This document shows positions 1 through 7,551 of a DNA stretch of 64,000 bases, one piece after another. Source of the stretch: Jiulongibacter sp966250325 (lineage in GTDB: Bacteria > Bacteroidota > Bacteroidia > Cytophagales > Spirosomataceae); assembly GCA_966250325.1 (NCBI GenBank), contig CBINGY010000005.1, positions 74,148 through 138,147 on the forward strand, in the 5' to 3' direction. The notes below the pieces were generated by a model. That model worked only from the letters and a program-made list of their open reading frames with translations, had not been told where the DNA came from and ran no database searches. Every line of letters starts with the position of its first letter. Positions within the stretch are counted from its first letter, which is position 1. The position numbers and the translations under genes were made by a program.

Positions 1-657
1 ACGCTAAATTATCGGGGTGATACGGTGGCTTATGAGGCAGAAAACACCTACTATCAGGTAGCCTACGAGTTAAAAAATGGCAAAACATTTAACCTTTATC
101 CACGTTACCAGATCAATGAGAAAATGGGAAATGTGGCATCTCCAGATATCAAGCGTTTCTGGAATAAAGACATTTACTCGCATGTAAATTACGTTCAATC
201 TTCTGATGACCGCGAATGGAGCCTCCCCATGGATTACGCAGTTACAGTTCGAGATACCTTTTTCCTGAATGATTACGTTGCGATTTTGGACGATGTGCAG
301 GGCGTGAGAGAAGTAGATGGAATTGAACTTCGGGTTGGTGACGCTGCGGCCATGGCTGTGGTTCGTATTCTGGAACGTGATGGGGAAAAAATTCTTAAAC
401 CCACCTTTGTAATCAAAGATAATCAGGTTTGGAGTAAGCCTGTTGAAAGCAATGAACTGGGTCTGCGTATTCAACTCAATCAAATTGATCCGGTTTCCGG
501 TCAGTTTACCTTCTCTGTCTCCCGTTCTGAAAGAGAGTATATCGTAGTGAAAGCCATCGAGAAGCCTTTGATTAATCTTCTTTGGCTAGGTATCATTCTG
601 CTCATTACCGGAATGTTTCTTTCGCTTATAAGAAGGTTCCGAATTGCGTTCAAGTAA
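1..657 (+). CDS. CcmF/CcsA-type cytochrome c heme lyase, C-terminal part (5' end outside window)
   Basis: The reading frame is already open at base 1, so only the last ~218 residues are present. The fragment has a long extracytoplasmic region (roughly residues 1-190 of the fragment) followed by one membrane helix around LINLLWLGIILLITGMF and a basic cytoplasmic tail (RRFRIAFK). An extramembrane domain closed by a final helix containing the pattern 'LWLGIILLITG' is how CcmF/NrfE heme-lyase subunits end; these ligate heme to apocytochrome c outside the cytoplasmic membrane. The heme-handling WWD region would lie upstream of the window, so the assignment rests on the C-terminus alone. The gene converges on the atp operon. 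Confidence 0.7.
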   Translation, partial: TLNYRGDTVAYEAENTYYQVAYELKNGKTFNLYPRYQINEKMGNVASPDIKRFWNKDIYSHVNYVQSSDDREWSLPMDYAVTVRDTFFLNDYVAILDDVQGVREVDGIELRVGDAAAMAVVRILERDGEKILKPTFVIKDNQVWSKPVESNELGLRIQLNQIDPVSGQFTFSVSRSEREYIVVKAIEKPLINLLWLGIILLITGMFLSLIRRFRIAFK

Positions 658-744
658 ACTGGGTGAAGAGCATTTTTCGAACGGGTTAGTGTTTCAAAAA
701 CCAGCAGTTCTTTTTCTCCTGTATCTCCTGGGATTGTAAGATCA

Positions 745-773
745 TAAAAGAAAAAACCCCCGAACATCGGAGG
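745..773 (-). terminator. Rho-independent terminator of the atp operon
   Basis: On the minus strand CCTCCGA and TCGGGGG can pair (one G-U) around a 3-nt loop and are followed by TTTTTTCTTTT. It lies 39 bases after the atpH stop, so transcription appears to end after atpH. Confidence 0.75.
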
Positions 774-811
774 CCTTTCTCAACTTTATAGCCATGAAAA
801 CTAATAATCGT

Positions 812-1345
812 TTAAGCTAATTCAAGCTTTAATTCATTTATTTTCTTTCTGATGGAAGTGTCTATCTGCAGGTCTCCTACTTTTAGAACATATCCTCCGA
901 TCAGTGTTTCATCAATTTTTTCAAGAAGGTCTACTGTCTTACCTGTAGCATCTTTAACTACCTTAACGAATTCCTCACGCTGTTTAGCATTCAGGGGTAC
1001 CACTGTAGTTATAGTAGCTTTCTGCACTTTGTTCAGGTCAGCATAAAGCTTCTGAAACTCAACAGCAATCGGATAAAGCAAATTCTCTCTGTTCTTACGG
1101 GTTAAGACGTTGAAAATTGAAAAAGTCACATCATTGATTTTATTTTCAAAAATGCTTTTCAGAATAGACTTCTTCTTATCATGTCTTACAATGGGATTAG
1201 CCATTACCTTGGTAAATTCTTTATTCTGCTCGCATATCTCAGCAAAGAATTTCATGTCGTCATTAACCTTGTCTACCACCTTTTGCTGGATGGCCAGGTC
1301 AATGAGGGCTTTCGCGTATCTGTAAGCTACTACGGATTCTGACAT
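812..1345 (-). CDS. atpH: F-type ATP synthase delta subunit (AtpH, OSCP)
   Basis: This 177-residue protein is the delta/OSCP subunit that joins the peripheral stalk to the F1 head. It starts with the family pattern VAYRYAKALIDLA, has the helical N-terminal domain (about residues 1-105, ending ...NVLTRKNRENLL), and a C-terminal domain ending in the typical GGYVLKVGDLQIDTSIRKK. The length is normal. It is the last gene of the operon order atpB-atpE-atpF-atpH. The alpha and gamma genes that often follow in other bacteria are absent, and a terminator comes directly after the stop. Confidence 0.95.
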   Translation of the reverse strand: MSESVVAYRYAKALIDLAIQQKVVDKVNDDMKFFAEICEQNKEFTKVMANPIVRHDKKKSILKSIFENKINDVTFSIFNVLTRKNRENLLYPIAVEFQKLYADLNKVQKATITTVVPLNAKQREEFVKVVKDATGKTVDLLEKIDETLIGGYVLKVGDLQIDTSIRKKINELKLELA

Positions 1346-1448
1346 CTTACTTTTTTGGTCTGGACTGTTGCAAAGATTTGATCAAATGTAAACAGTCTGA
1401 ACCTTTTTTGATTCGTTAAAATTAAACTATTTTAAAAAGACAGAATGC

Positions 1449-1943
1449 TTAGTTCAAATGAGCTTCTGAGAGAAGATCATCAACGAGCTTGGTTTGAGCT
1501 GCATCCCCTTTAAGCTCTTTTCTTATCACTTTTTCAGCTATTTCAATCGAAAGGCTGGCTACTTCTTTTCTTAGTCCTTCAATCATGCCCGCTCTTTCCT
1601 GAGCAATCGCGTCTCTGGCATCTGAAAGAATTCCGGTTGCCTCTTTTGTAGCTTTCACCTTGGCTTCGTCCAGAATACGGTTTGCATCATCTTTAGCTTC
1701 TTTAAGAATGGCATCTCTTTCTGCACGTGCCTGAGTCTGAAGTTTTTCATTATCAGACTTCAACTTGGCCATCTCTGCACGGGTTTCCTCTGCCATTTTC
1801 AAAGCAGAATCAATTTCATTTTCTCTGTCTTTCAGAGCACCTAAAATTCCTTTCCAGGCAAATTTCTTCAGAACAAAGAAAAGAGTGAGGAAAATGAGAA
1901 ACTGCCAGAAAATAAGACCTACCGCCGGGGTTAATAATTCCAT
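1449..1943 (-). CDS. atpF: F-type ATP synthase subunit b (AtpF)
   Basis: At 164 residues it has the usual b-subunit layout: one N-terminal membrane helix (about residues 8-27, GLIFWQFLIFLTLFFVLKKF) followed by a long charged, Ala/Glu/Lys-rich coiled coil that forms the peripheral stalk (residues ~35-135), ending in a segment that binds delta. It lies between atpE and atpH with a 103-base gap before atpH. Confidence 0.95.
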   Translation of the reverse strand: MELLTPAVGLIFWQFLIFLTLFFVLKKFAWKGILGALKDRENEIDSALKMAEETRAEMAKLKSDNEKLQTQARAERDAILKEAKDDANRILDEAKVKATKEATGILSDARDAIAQERAGMIEGLRKEVASLSIEIAEKVIRKELKGDAAQTKLVDDLLSEAHLN

Positions 1944-2034
1944 TGCTATACTTAATGTTTATGTGCTTTCAAAAAGTTAAAAAGTTTTGCTCTGACACCT
2001 AATGTGAGCAGAGCAAAACGATTTTCGTGATGAA

Positions 2035-2298
2035 TTATCCAAGGATAGCCAAAAGGCCAACAACCACACCAAACAGAGCCACAGCTTCGATAAGGGCAGC
2101 GATGATAATCATCATAGTTTGAATTTTACCAGCTGCTTCTGGCTGACGGGCTACCCCTTCCATTGCAGATCCACCGATTCTACCAATACCGATACCGGCA
2201 CCGATAGCCGCCAGGCCTGCTCCGATAGCTCCACCCATTGCCGCAAGACCTGCACCAGATTCCGCAGCAGCTTGTAAAAGAATGTTTAACAAAGACAT
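2035..2298 (-). CDS. atpE: F-type ATP synthase subunit c (AtpE)
   Basis: This 87-residue hairpin proteolipid forms the rotor ring. Helix 1 is a Gly/Ala-rich stretch (residues ~18-40), the polar loop contains the conserved RQPE (residues 51-54), and helix 2 carries the ion-binding carboxylate Glu71 in AALIEAVALFG. The residue after Glu71 is Ala, not the Ser/Thr that helps bind sodium in Na+-type rings, so proton coupling is the better guess. It lies between atpB and atpF, and high translation would be expected. Confidence 0.97.
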   Translation of the reverse strand: MSLLNILLQAAAESGAGLAAMGGAIGAGLAAIGAGIGIGRIGGSAMEGVARQPEAAGKIQTMMIIIAALIEAVALFGVVVGLLAILG

Positions 2299-2351
2299 TT
2301 GTTTAAACGATTTATAGTTAGAAATAAATTACAAAGTCAACTGAACGACTC

Positions 2352-3389
2352 TCAATGATGATCATCATGGTGATGCTCTTCAATAGCCGAACCGATATAC
2401 ATGGAGGATAACAAGGTAAAAATATATGCCTGAATAAATGCAACCAGAATTTCAATTAACGACATGAACGTTCCGATTGCCCATACACCACCACCCACAG
2501 CATAATTCTTAAACATGAAAATTAATCCTATAAAGCTCAAAATAATGATATGACCACCTGTAATGTTTGCAAAGAGACGTATGGTCAGAGAAGCAGGCTT
2601 CATGAATACACCGATTGTCTCAATGATCCAGAAAAGTGGCTTTAACCAGCCCGGAACACCCGGAGGTGCCACAATGTGCATCCAATAACCTTTGTTTGCC
2701 TTCACATGCACAATAACAAACGTGATGAAAGCAAGAGAAAGAGTTACGGCTATATTTCCTGTAAGGTTAGCAGCACCCGGAGTAAGTCCTACCAGATTGT
2801 TTACAAGTATAAAGAAGAACAAGGTAAGCATGTAGGGCAGATACTTCTCATAATGCGGACCAATATTAGGTTTTACCACATCATCTTTGATCGTGGTTAT
2901 AACCGGCTCCATGAAAGACTGGATTCCACTTGGAGCCTTTCCGGCGTTTTTCCTGTAACCTTTTGCCACAGCAGAAAAAACCAGAATCAATATAACTGCA
3001 CTCAGTATAAGAGAAGCTACGTTTTTGGTGATTGAAAAATCCCATACCGCAGCATGATGATCTTCTTTTAGTGCAATTTTTTCATGATGCAAAACGTAAG
3101 GGCCGTACTCTCCATGTCCTTCATCAAAACGGGCTGAAGAAAATACATCAAGACCATGTTGCTGCGTGTAAACAATTACTGGCAGAGGTAACTTTACACC
3201 GTGAGCAAATTCCCAGCCGTGTTCATCCAGAATGTGATGCATGATCATCTCTCCCATATTGAAAGACTCCTCCTCATGCTCCCCTTCTATGCTGTGATTG
3301 TCATGGCCGGCCCCGGCTTCATGCTGAGCCGAAACTCCTGAAATTAAATAAACTGATAATGATAAGGTTAACAGTAACTTTTTTAGCAT
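2352..3389 (-). CDS. atpB: F-type ATP synthase subunit a (AtpB), long Bacteroidota form
   Basis: Subunit a forms the proton half-channels against the c-ring. The 345-residue protein is longer than the ~270 of E. coli because of an N-terminal signal peptide (residues 1-21, ending GVSAQ) and a His/Glu-rich extracytoplasmic segment up to about residue 110. Membrane helices follow, and the essential arginine is seen in SLTIRLFANITGGHIII. The tail is His/Asp-rich (EEHHHDDHH). The cleavable signal and extra N-terminal domain are common in this phylum. First of the recognisable ATPase subunits in the operon, preceded by a small membrane protein gene. Confidence 0.95.
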   Translation of the reverse strand: MLKKLLLTLSLSVYLISGVSAQHEAGAGHDNHSIEGEHEEESFNMGEMIMHHILDEHGWEFAHGVKLPLPVIVYTQQHGLDVFSSARFDEGHGEYGPYVLHHEKIALKEDHHAAVWDFSITKNVASLILSAVILILVFSAVAKGYRKNAGKAPSGIQSFMEPVITTIKDDVVKPNIGPHYEKYLPYMLTLFFFILVNNLVGLTPGAANLTGNIAVTLSLAFITFVIVHVKANKGYWMHIVAPPGVPGWLKPLFWIIETIGVFMKPASLTIRLFANITGGHIIILSFIGLIFMFKNYAVGGGVWAIGTFMSLIEILVAFIQAYIFTLLSSMYIGSAIEEHHHDDHH

Positions 3390-3425
3390 CGATTCTATCT
3401 TTTTTCTTAGGCTGAAGTAGACCTC

Positions 3426-3788
3426 TCACGAAAAACGCCGCAAGTTACGAACTATTGAAATGATTTCAAACAATGTGAAACATAAATAAAGTGCAAAAAA
3501 GTTGGTCAAGAAAAGTCTGGAATCAGCGGCGTTAAAATAAAGCCCAACAGCCACGAAAATCATGGAGCTTACCATTCTGATACTTACAGAAGACAGATAA
3601 AACTGGGTGAAATTTTCCCTGTTATGGGCCATTCCCTGCTCTGTAAGTAGGTGGGTTAGCCATGATGTACAAAAGAAAAATCCCAGAATAATCCACCTCC
3701 ATGGGTGTAACCATGCGTCTTTGTGAAAATACGAAGCTAGGAAAAATACAATTGAAATAAGTATGTAAAGCAGAATTGTCTTTCGCAT
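3426..3788 (-). CDS. Small membrane protein at the head of the atp operon (AtpI-position)
   Basis: The 120-residue product has about four predicted membrane helices (residues ~4-20, 30-47, 67-86, 92-112) and a basic C-terminus (RNLRRFS). It sits 36 bases upstream of atpB in the same direction, the position of AtpI/gene-1 type proteins, which help c-ring assembly or Mg2+ supply in other bacteria. I see no sequence motif that proves AtpI homology, so the role is inferred from position and topology. A separate AtpZ-like gene, often present in this phylum, is not seen upstream. Confidence 0.7.
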   Translation of the reverse strand: MRKTILLYILISIVFFLASYFHKDAWLHPWRWIILGFFFCTSWLTHLLTEQGMAHNRENFTQFYLSSVSIRMVSSMIFVAVGLYFNAADSRLFLTNFFALYLCFTLFEIISIVRNLRRFS

Positions 3789-3832
3789 TTTGATCTCACT
3801 GGCCGGTCTTATATTGCCTTTCTACAATCACA

Positions 3833-3840
3833 CAAAAGTA
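3833..3840 (-). promoter_or_regulatory. -7 promoter element of the atp operon
   Basis: On the minus strand the sequence reads TACTTTTG, an exact match to the Bacteroidota -7 consensus TAnnTTTG, 44 bases before the first ATG of the operon. No clear -33 TTTG is seen at the usual distance. Confidence 0.5.
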
Positions 3841-3999
3841 CGCTATTTCTACCATAGCCCATAGACTTGCTCCTTGCGTATTTTAGCGTAGAACTCTCTT
3901 GAAAAGTTCAGAGTTTGAGCCATCAAGAAATGAGAATGATGTCAAAAGTAGGGTGCTGTATTTTTTTATTCTGGTAATTTTCAAGGCTCGGTGATTACC

Positions 4000-4008
4000 T
4001 TATCCACA
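4000..4008 (+). promoter_or_regulatory. Consensus DnaA box
   Basis: TTATCCACA matches the DnaA-box consensus exactly, 167 bases before the dnaA start codon. I found no second exact copy in the intergenic region. Confidence 0.6.
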
Positions 4009-4111
4009 TCCTGCCTGAACGACATAGGACAAAAATAAGAAGCAAGCTTTTTCACGAATATTTATTTTCAAAAAAGGTATTTTTCTCATTTTTCTATCTA
4101 CCCCTTTTCCT

Positions 4112-4119
4112 TAGTTTTG
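4112..4119 (+). promoter_or_regulatory. Putative dnaA -7 promoter element
   Basis: TAGTTTTG fits TAnnTTTG and lies 55 bases before the dnaA start. No good -33 element is seen, so this is tentative. Confidence 0.4.
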
Positions 4120-4174
4120 TATCCTTTTCCAAATAAAAAAAAGACAATTACAACTGAAATAACCCTTTACTCCG

Positions 4175-5611
4175 TTGACAGGCACATTGGTTTCAAACGA
4201 CGCAGAAATAGTATGGAATAACTGTCTGAAAGTAATCAGACAAAACATTTCCGAACAGAGCTACCGAACTTGGTTTGAGCCGGTTATCCCCTATAAACTA
4301 CTTGGCAAAAAGCTTATTATTCAGGTTCCCAGTCAGTTTTTTTATGAGTGGCTGGAAGATAACTATGTACAGCTTTTAAGGAAAGCACTGGATTTTGCAC
4401 TAGGCAGAGAAGGGCAGCTCGAATATTCCATCGTTATTGATAGTGGTGACAGAAACAACAACAGGCCACCTATTTCAGTAGGTGCTCCGAAAAAAGAGGT
4501 GCCGGAGCCCACAGTGAAAGAAAGTACTCCACAAACCCATTTTCATACTAACCCTTTTCACCTTGGCCAGGTGTCAAGTACACAGAACGAATCTTTTCTT
4601 AACAGAAGCTACACCTTTATAAATTTTATAGAAGGAGACTGTAACAGACTGGCAAGAGCTGCCAGTTATGCTGTAGCCGAAAAACCCAGTGTTACATCGT
4701 TTAACCCCCTCATGATTTACGGTGGTGTGGGTTTGGGCAAAACGCACCTGATTCAGGCTATAGGTAATCATATCAAAGAAAAATTTCAGGACAGAACGGT
4801 TCTGTATGTTTCCTCTGAGAAATTTACCAATCAGTTTATAAACGCCATCAAAGACAATAACCTGCAAGACTTTATGTCTTACTACATGCGGGTAGATGTG
4901 CTGATTATAGACGACGTGCAGTTTCTCTCGGGTAAAGAGAAAACTCAGGAAACTTTCTTTCATATCTTCAACCATCTGCATCAGTCGGGAAAGCAGATTG
5001 TAATGACCTCTGACAGACCACCCCGTGATCTGAAGGGCATGGAAGACCGATTGCTCTCACGTTTTAAATGGGGCCTCACCGCCGATCTTCAGGCACCGGA
5101 TCTGGAAACCCGCATCGCCATCATTCAGAAAAAGGTGCATGATGAAGGCATTGATATGGATTTTGAGGTGATTGAATATCTGGCACACAGTATAGACTCA
5201 AATATCCGGGAAATGGAGGGAGTTATGATTTCCCTCATTGCTCAGGCTTCTCTTACTCGTAGAACGATTGATCTGGAACTGGCCAAAAAGACCCTGAATC
5301 ATATCGTAAGTGAATCGGAAAAGGAAGTGAACATTGATTCAATAATTTCTGTAGTAACTGAGCATTTTCAGGTTAGAATAGCCGATCTAAAGAGCAAGAG
5401 CCGGCTCCGGAATATTGTGATTCCAAGACAGATTGCTATGTACCTTACCAAAGAACTAACTAATCTTTCTCTCAAATCAATCGGATATCACTTTGGCGGA
5501 AGAGATCACAGTACCGTGATTCACGCTATTCAAACGGTCAATGACCTCATGGAAACCGACCGGGAAATTGAGAATGCGGTAAAGAAACTAACGCAGAAGT
5601 TCAAGAGGTAA
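4175..5611 (+). CDS. dnaA: Chromosomal replication initiator protein DnaA
   Basis: The 478-residue protein binds DnaA boxes and opens the origin in an ATP-dependent way. It has domain I (residues ~10-85, WNNCLKVIRQNISEQSYRTWF), a variable linker to ~135, the AAA+ domain III with Walker A GGVGLGKT (183-190) and Walker B VLIIDDVQFL, and domain IV with the DNA-binding signature GGRDHSTVIHAI near residues 441-452. The frame is closed by a stop at 4160-4162 and no ATG precedes the conserved domain I, so the start must be TTG at 4175 (or TTG at 4187). A non-ATG start may keep expression low. Its 3' end overlaps convergent coaE by 11 bases. Confidence 0.97.
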   Translation: MTGTLVSNDAEIVWNNCLKVIRQNISEQSYRTWFEPVIPYKLLGKKLIIQVPSQFFYEWLEDNYVQLLRKALDFALGREGQLEYSIVIDSGDRNNNRPPISVGAPKKEVPEPTVKESTPQTHFHTNPFHLGQVSSTQNESFLNRSYTFINFIEGDCNRLARAASYAVAEKPSVTSFNPLMIYGGVGLGKTHLIQAIGNHIKEKFQDRTVLYVSSEKFTNQFINAIKDNNLQDFMSYYMRVDVLIIDDVQFLSGKEKTQETFFHIFNHLHQSGKQIVMTSDRPPRDLKGMEDRLLSRFKWGLTADLQAPDLETRIAIIQKKVHDEGIDMDFEVIEYLAHSIDSNIREMEGVMISLIAQASLTRRTIDLELAKKTLNHIVSESEKEVNIDSIISVVTEHFQVRIADLKSKSRLRNIVIPRQIAMYLTKELTNLSLKSIGYHFGGRDHSTVIHAIQTVNDLMETDREIENAVKKLTQKFKR

Positions 5612-6173
5612 GAGAATCGTGAATTTTCAACACCTGAGGAATGATAAGCTCGTCTTCATTGTCAATGATATAGTCTGAAATCTCTCTGAATTTCTCCTCG
5701 GAAGGTTGTTGCTCAAAAATCAACCGGATGTCCTTTTCGGTACGGTGCGTATCACGCTTCATTACCCGGCCTATACGCTCCTCTTCAGAACACCATACAT
5801 AAATGACCTTATCTAGTCCTTTGCGGGAAGTAATCAGAGCAGCTTCCCTTATAATGTAGCTTTGAGCTTCCTTTTTTTGTGCCCAGATTTTAAAGTCTTC
5901 TGCTACCGCCGGATGAACCAACTCATTTAACTTCTGAAGGAGATCGTTGTCCTTAAACACCCGATCTGCCACCCATTTACGTTGATAAATTCCTTCCCGA
6001 TAGGCTTCCTCTCCCAATAAACCGGAAATACCCAGCCTAAGGTCGTGGTGGTGTTGGATTAAGAATTTTGCCCGTTCATCTGCATAATAGACCGGCACGC
6101 CCAGCACTTCAAAAAATGCCGCAATCGTACTTTTCCCGGAGCCTATTCCTCCTGTAAGACCAACTTTAATCAT
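5601..6173 (-). CDS. coaE: Dephospho-CoA kinase (CoaE)
   Basis: This 190-residue P-loop kinase phosphorylates the 3'-hydroxyl of dephospho-CoA in the last step of coenzyme A synthesis. It begins MIKVGLTGGIGSGKS, with the P-loop at residues 8-15, followed by the family pattern VPVYYADERAK, then NELVHPAV and a C-terminal nucleotide-binding helical region (RVMKRD). Length is normal. Its ATG lies inside the last codons of the upstream glycosyltransferase gene (8-base overlap), which indicates an operon with translational coupling. Confidence 0.95.
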   Translation of the reverse strand: MIKVGLTGGIGSGKSTIAAFFEVLGVPVYYADERAKFLIQHHHDLRLGISGLLGEEAYREGIYQRKWVADRVFKDNDLLQKLNELVHPAVAEDFKIWAQKKEAQSYIIREAALITSRKGLDKVIYVWCSEEERIGRVMKRDTHRTEKDIRLIFEQQPSEEKFREISDYIIDNEDELIIPQVLKIHDSLTS

Positions 6174-7158
6174 GAGGCAACTGACGATATTCCTTTATTC
6201 GTTTTACAAAGAAATAAAATACCACAGAGTGTGGCCATAATAATTTACCGGAAGCCAAACGCTCCTTTTGCACTTTCCCTACATGGGCGTAAAATGCAAA
6301 ATGTGCCTTGATAATGGCCATACAGTCACTCCAACGGCCCTGAAACAGAAAATTGACCCCGCTGAATCCGTCCAGAATTAACCGCACGAAAATTCTTCGG
6401 AAAGCTACTCCGGAAGGCAGGTTACGATGCATCATAATCAATGAGTTTCTGAAATTCAGAAAAGTCTTTCTTGGATTTGAGGCATTGAGGGTTCCTCCTC
6501 CCAGGTGAAAAACCATAGCCGCCGGCTCACAGGCAATTTTATAGCCCTGATTACGCAGTCTCCAGCAAAGGTCTATCTCTTCCATGTGTGCGAAGAAAAA
6601 TGCATCAAATCCACCGTGAGAATGAAAAAGCTCTGATTTTATGGCCAGACATGCCCCTGTAGCCCAATGTACCTCTGCATACGAATCATATTGCCCTTCA
6701 TCCTTTTCGCAGTGATCAAACAATCTGCCTCTGCAAAACGGATAGGCCCACTTATCCAGATAACCACCAGCCGCTCCTGCATATTCAAAATATTCCCGGT
6801 TATGGTAACTTCGTACCTTTGGCTGACAGGCCGCAAGAGACGAATCTGAGGTTAATCTTTCTTCCAAAGGCTCCAGCCAGCGGGCTGTTACCTCTACATC
6901 TGAATTGAGCAAGACGTAAATGTCTGCATCGATGTACTTCAGGGCTTCATTGTATCCTCCGGCAAAGCCCAGATTTCGGTGTAGCTTAAGAAGCTTAACA
7001 GCCGGAAAGTTTTCCTTTAAAAATTCGAGAGAATTATCCGTGCTTCCGTTATCAGCTATCCAGATATCTGCATGAGAGGTATATCTTACCACGGACGGCA
7101 GAAAGGTAGCTAAGTGATTGACACCGTTGTAATTAAGTATGACTACGGCGGTTTTCAA
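6166..7158 (-). CDS. Family 2 glycosyltransferase
   Basis: The 330-residue protein has a GT-A nucleotide-sugar transferase fold: N-terminal AVVILNYNGVNHL, IADNGSTDNS (residues ~34-43), the metal-site region YVLLNSDVEV, and the acceptor-side block GFDAFFFAHMEEIDLCWRL typical of rhamnosyl-/WbbL-like GT2 enzymes. It probably adds a sugar to a surface glycan, but donor and acceptor cannot be read from sequence. It lies between ebfC and coaE on the minus strand and overlaps coaE by 8 bases. Confidence 0.88.
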   Translation of the reverse strand: MKTAVVILNYNGVNHLATFLPSVVRYTSHADIWIADNGSTDNSLEFLKENFPAVKLLKLHRNLGFAGGYNEALKYIDADIYVLLNSDVEVTARWLEPLEERLTSDSSLAACQPKVRSYHNREYFEYAGAAGGYLDKWAYPFCRGRLFDHCEKDEGQYDSYAEVHWATGACLAIKSELFHSHGGFDAFFFAHMEEIDLCWRLRNQGYKIACEPAAMVFHLGGGTLNASNPRKTFLNFRNSLIMMHRNLPSGVAFRRIFVRLILDGFSGVNFLFQGRWSDCMAIIKAHFAFYAHVGKVQKERLASGKLLWPHSVVFYFFVKRIKEYRQLPHD

Positions 7159-7164
7159 GATACC

Positions 7165-7494
7165 CTATTTGTTAAACATGGAACCCAGATCCATTCCCGG
7201 AATATTGGGAAGCATATCTGATGTAAGCTTTTGCATTTCATCCTTGGCCCTGGCCTCGGCATTAGCCAAAGCCTTGTTTACTGCCGCTACGATTAAATCC
7301 TGAAGAATTTCGGCTTCATCAGCTTTGATGAGTTCCTGTTCAATCTGAATCTTAAGCACTTCTTTTTTGCCATTAGCAATGGCTTTGACCATTCCTGCAC
7401 CAGATTCCCCCTCTGCCGTGATATCTCCAAGCTTATCCTGGGCTTCCTGCATTTTAGCTTGCAGTTCTTTGACTTTGCCCATCATATCAAACAT
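7165..7494 (-). CDS. ebfC: YbaB/EbfC family nucleoid-associated protein
   Basis: EbfC/YbaB proteins are small dimeric DNA-binding proteins, often linked to recombination (RecR). The protein has the family start MFDMMGKVKELQAKMQEAQ, the central GESGAGMVKAIANGKKEVLKI with the conserved GxGxV pattern, and the helical end VNKALANAEARAKDEM. I chose the Met at 7494, where the family usually begins. Two other ATGs lie upstream in frame at 7500 and 7509. The -7 element at 7517-7524 would leave almost no leader for the 7509 start. The gene is followed 7 bases later by the glycosyltransferase. Confidence 0.9.
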   Translation of the reverse strand: MFDMMGKVKELQAKMQEAQDKLGDITAEGESGAGMVKAIANGKKEVLKIQIEQELIKADEAEILQDLIVAAVNKALANAEARAKDEMQKLTSDMLPNIPGMDLGSMFNK

Positions 7495-7516
7495 ACCCAT
7501 AGATTTCAATTTTGGG

Positions 7517-7524
7517 CAAAAATA
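7517..7524 (-). promoter_or_regulatory. -7 promoter element of ebfC
   Basis: Minus-strand TATTTTTG matches TAnnTTTG exactly and lies 7-22 bases before the candidate ebfC start codons. Confidence 0.5.
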
Positions 7525-7551
7525 GACATTGTTTGATGAGCGAAGAAATGA

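Larger units (their letters stand above)
3789..4174. other. Divergent intergenic region between atp operon and dnaA; possible oriC
   Basis: No coding sequence is visible in these 386 bases. The region holds the atp promoter element, one exact DnaA box TTATCCACA at 4000-4008 (+ strand), and a strongly A/T-rich stretch from about 4025 to 4150 that could be an unwinding element. A single perfect box next to dnaA could equally serve dnaA autoregulation. Whether this is the replication origin cannot be decided without genome-wide GC skew. Confidence 0.4.

Noticed and set aside
4574..4981. 135-codon open frame antisense to dnaA
   Set aside because: It lies wholly inside dnaA on the other strand and shows no family motifs; dnaA is certain.
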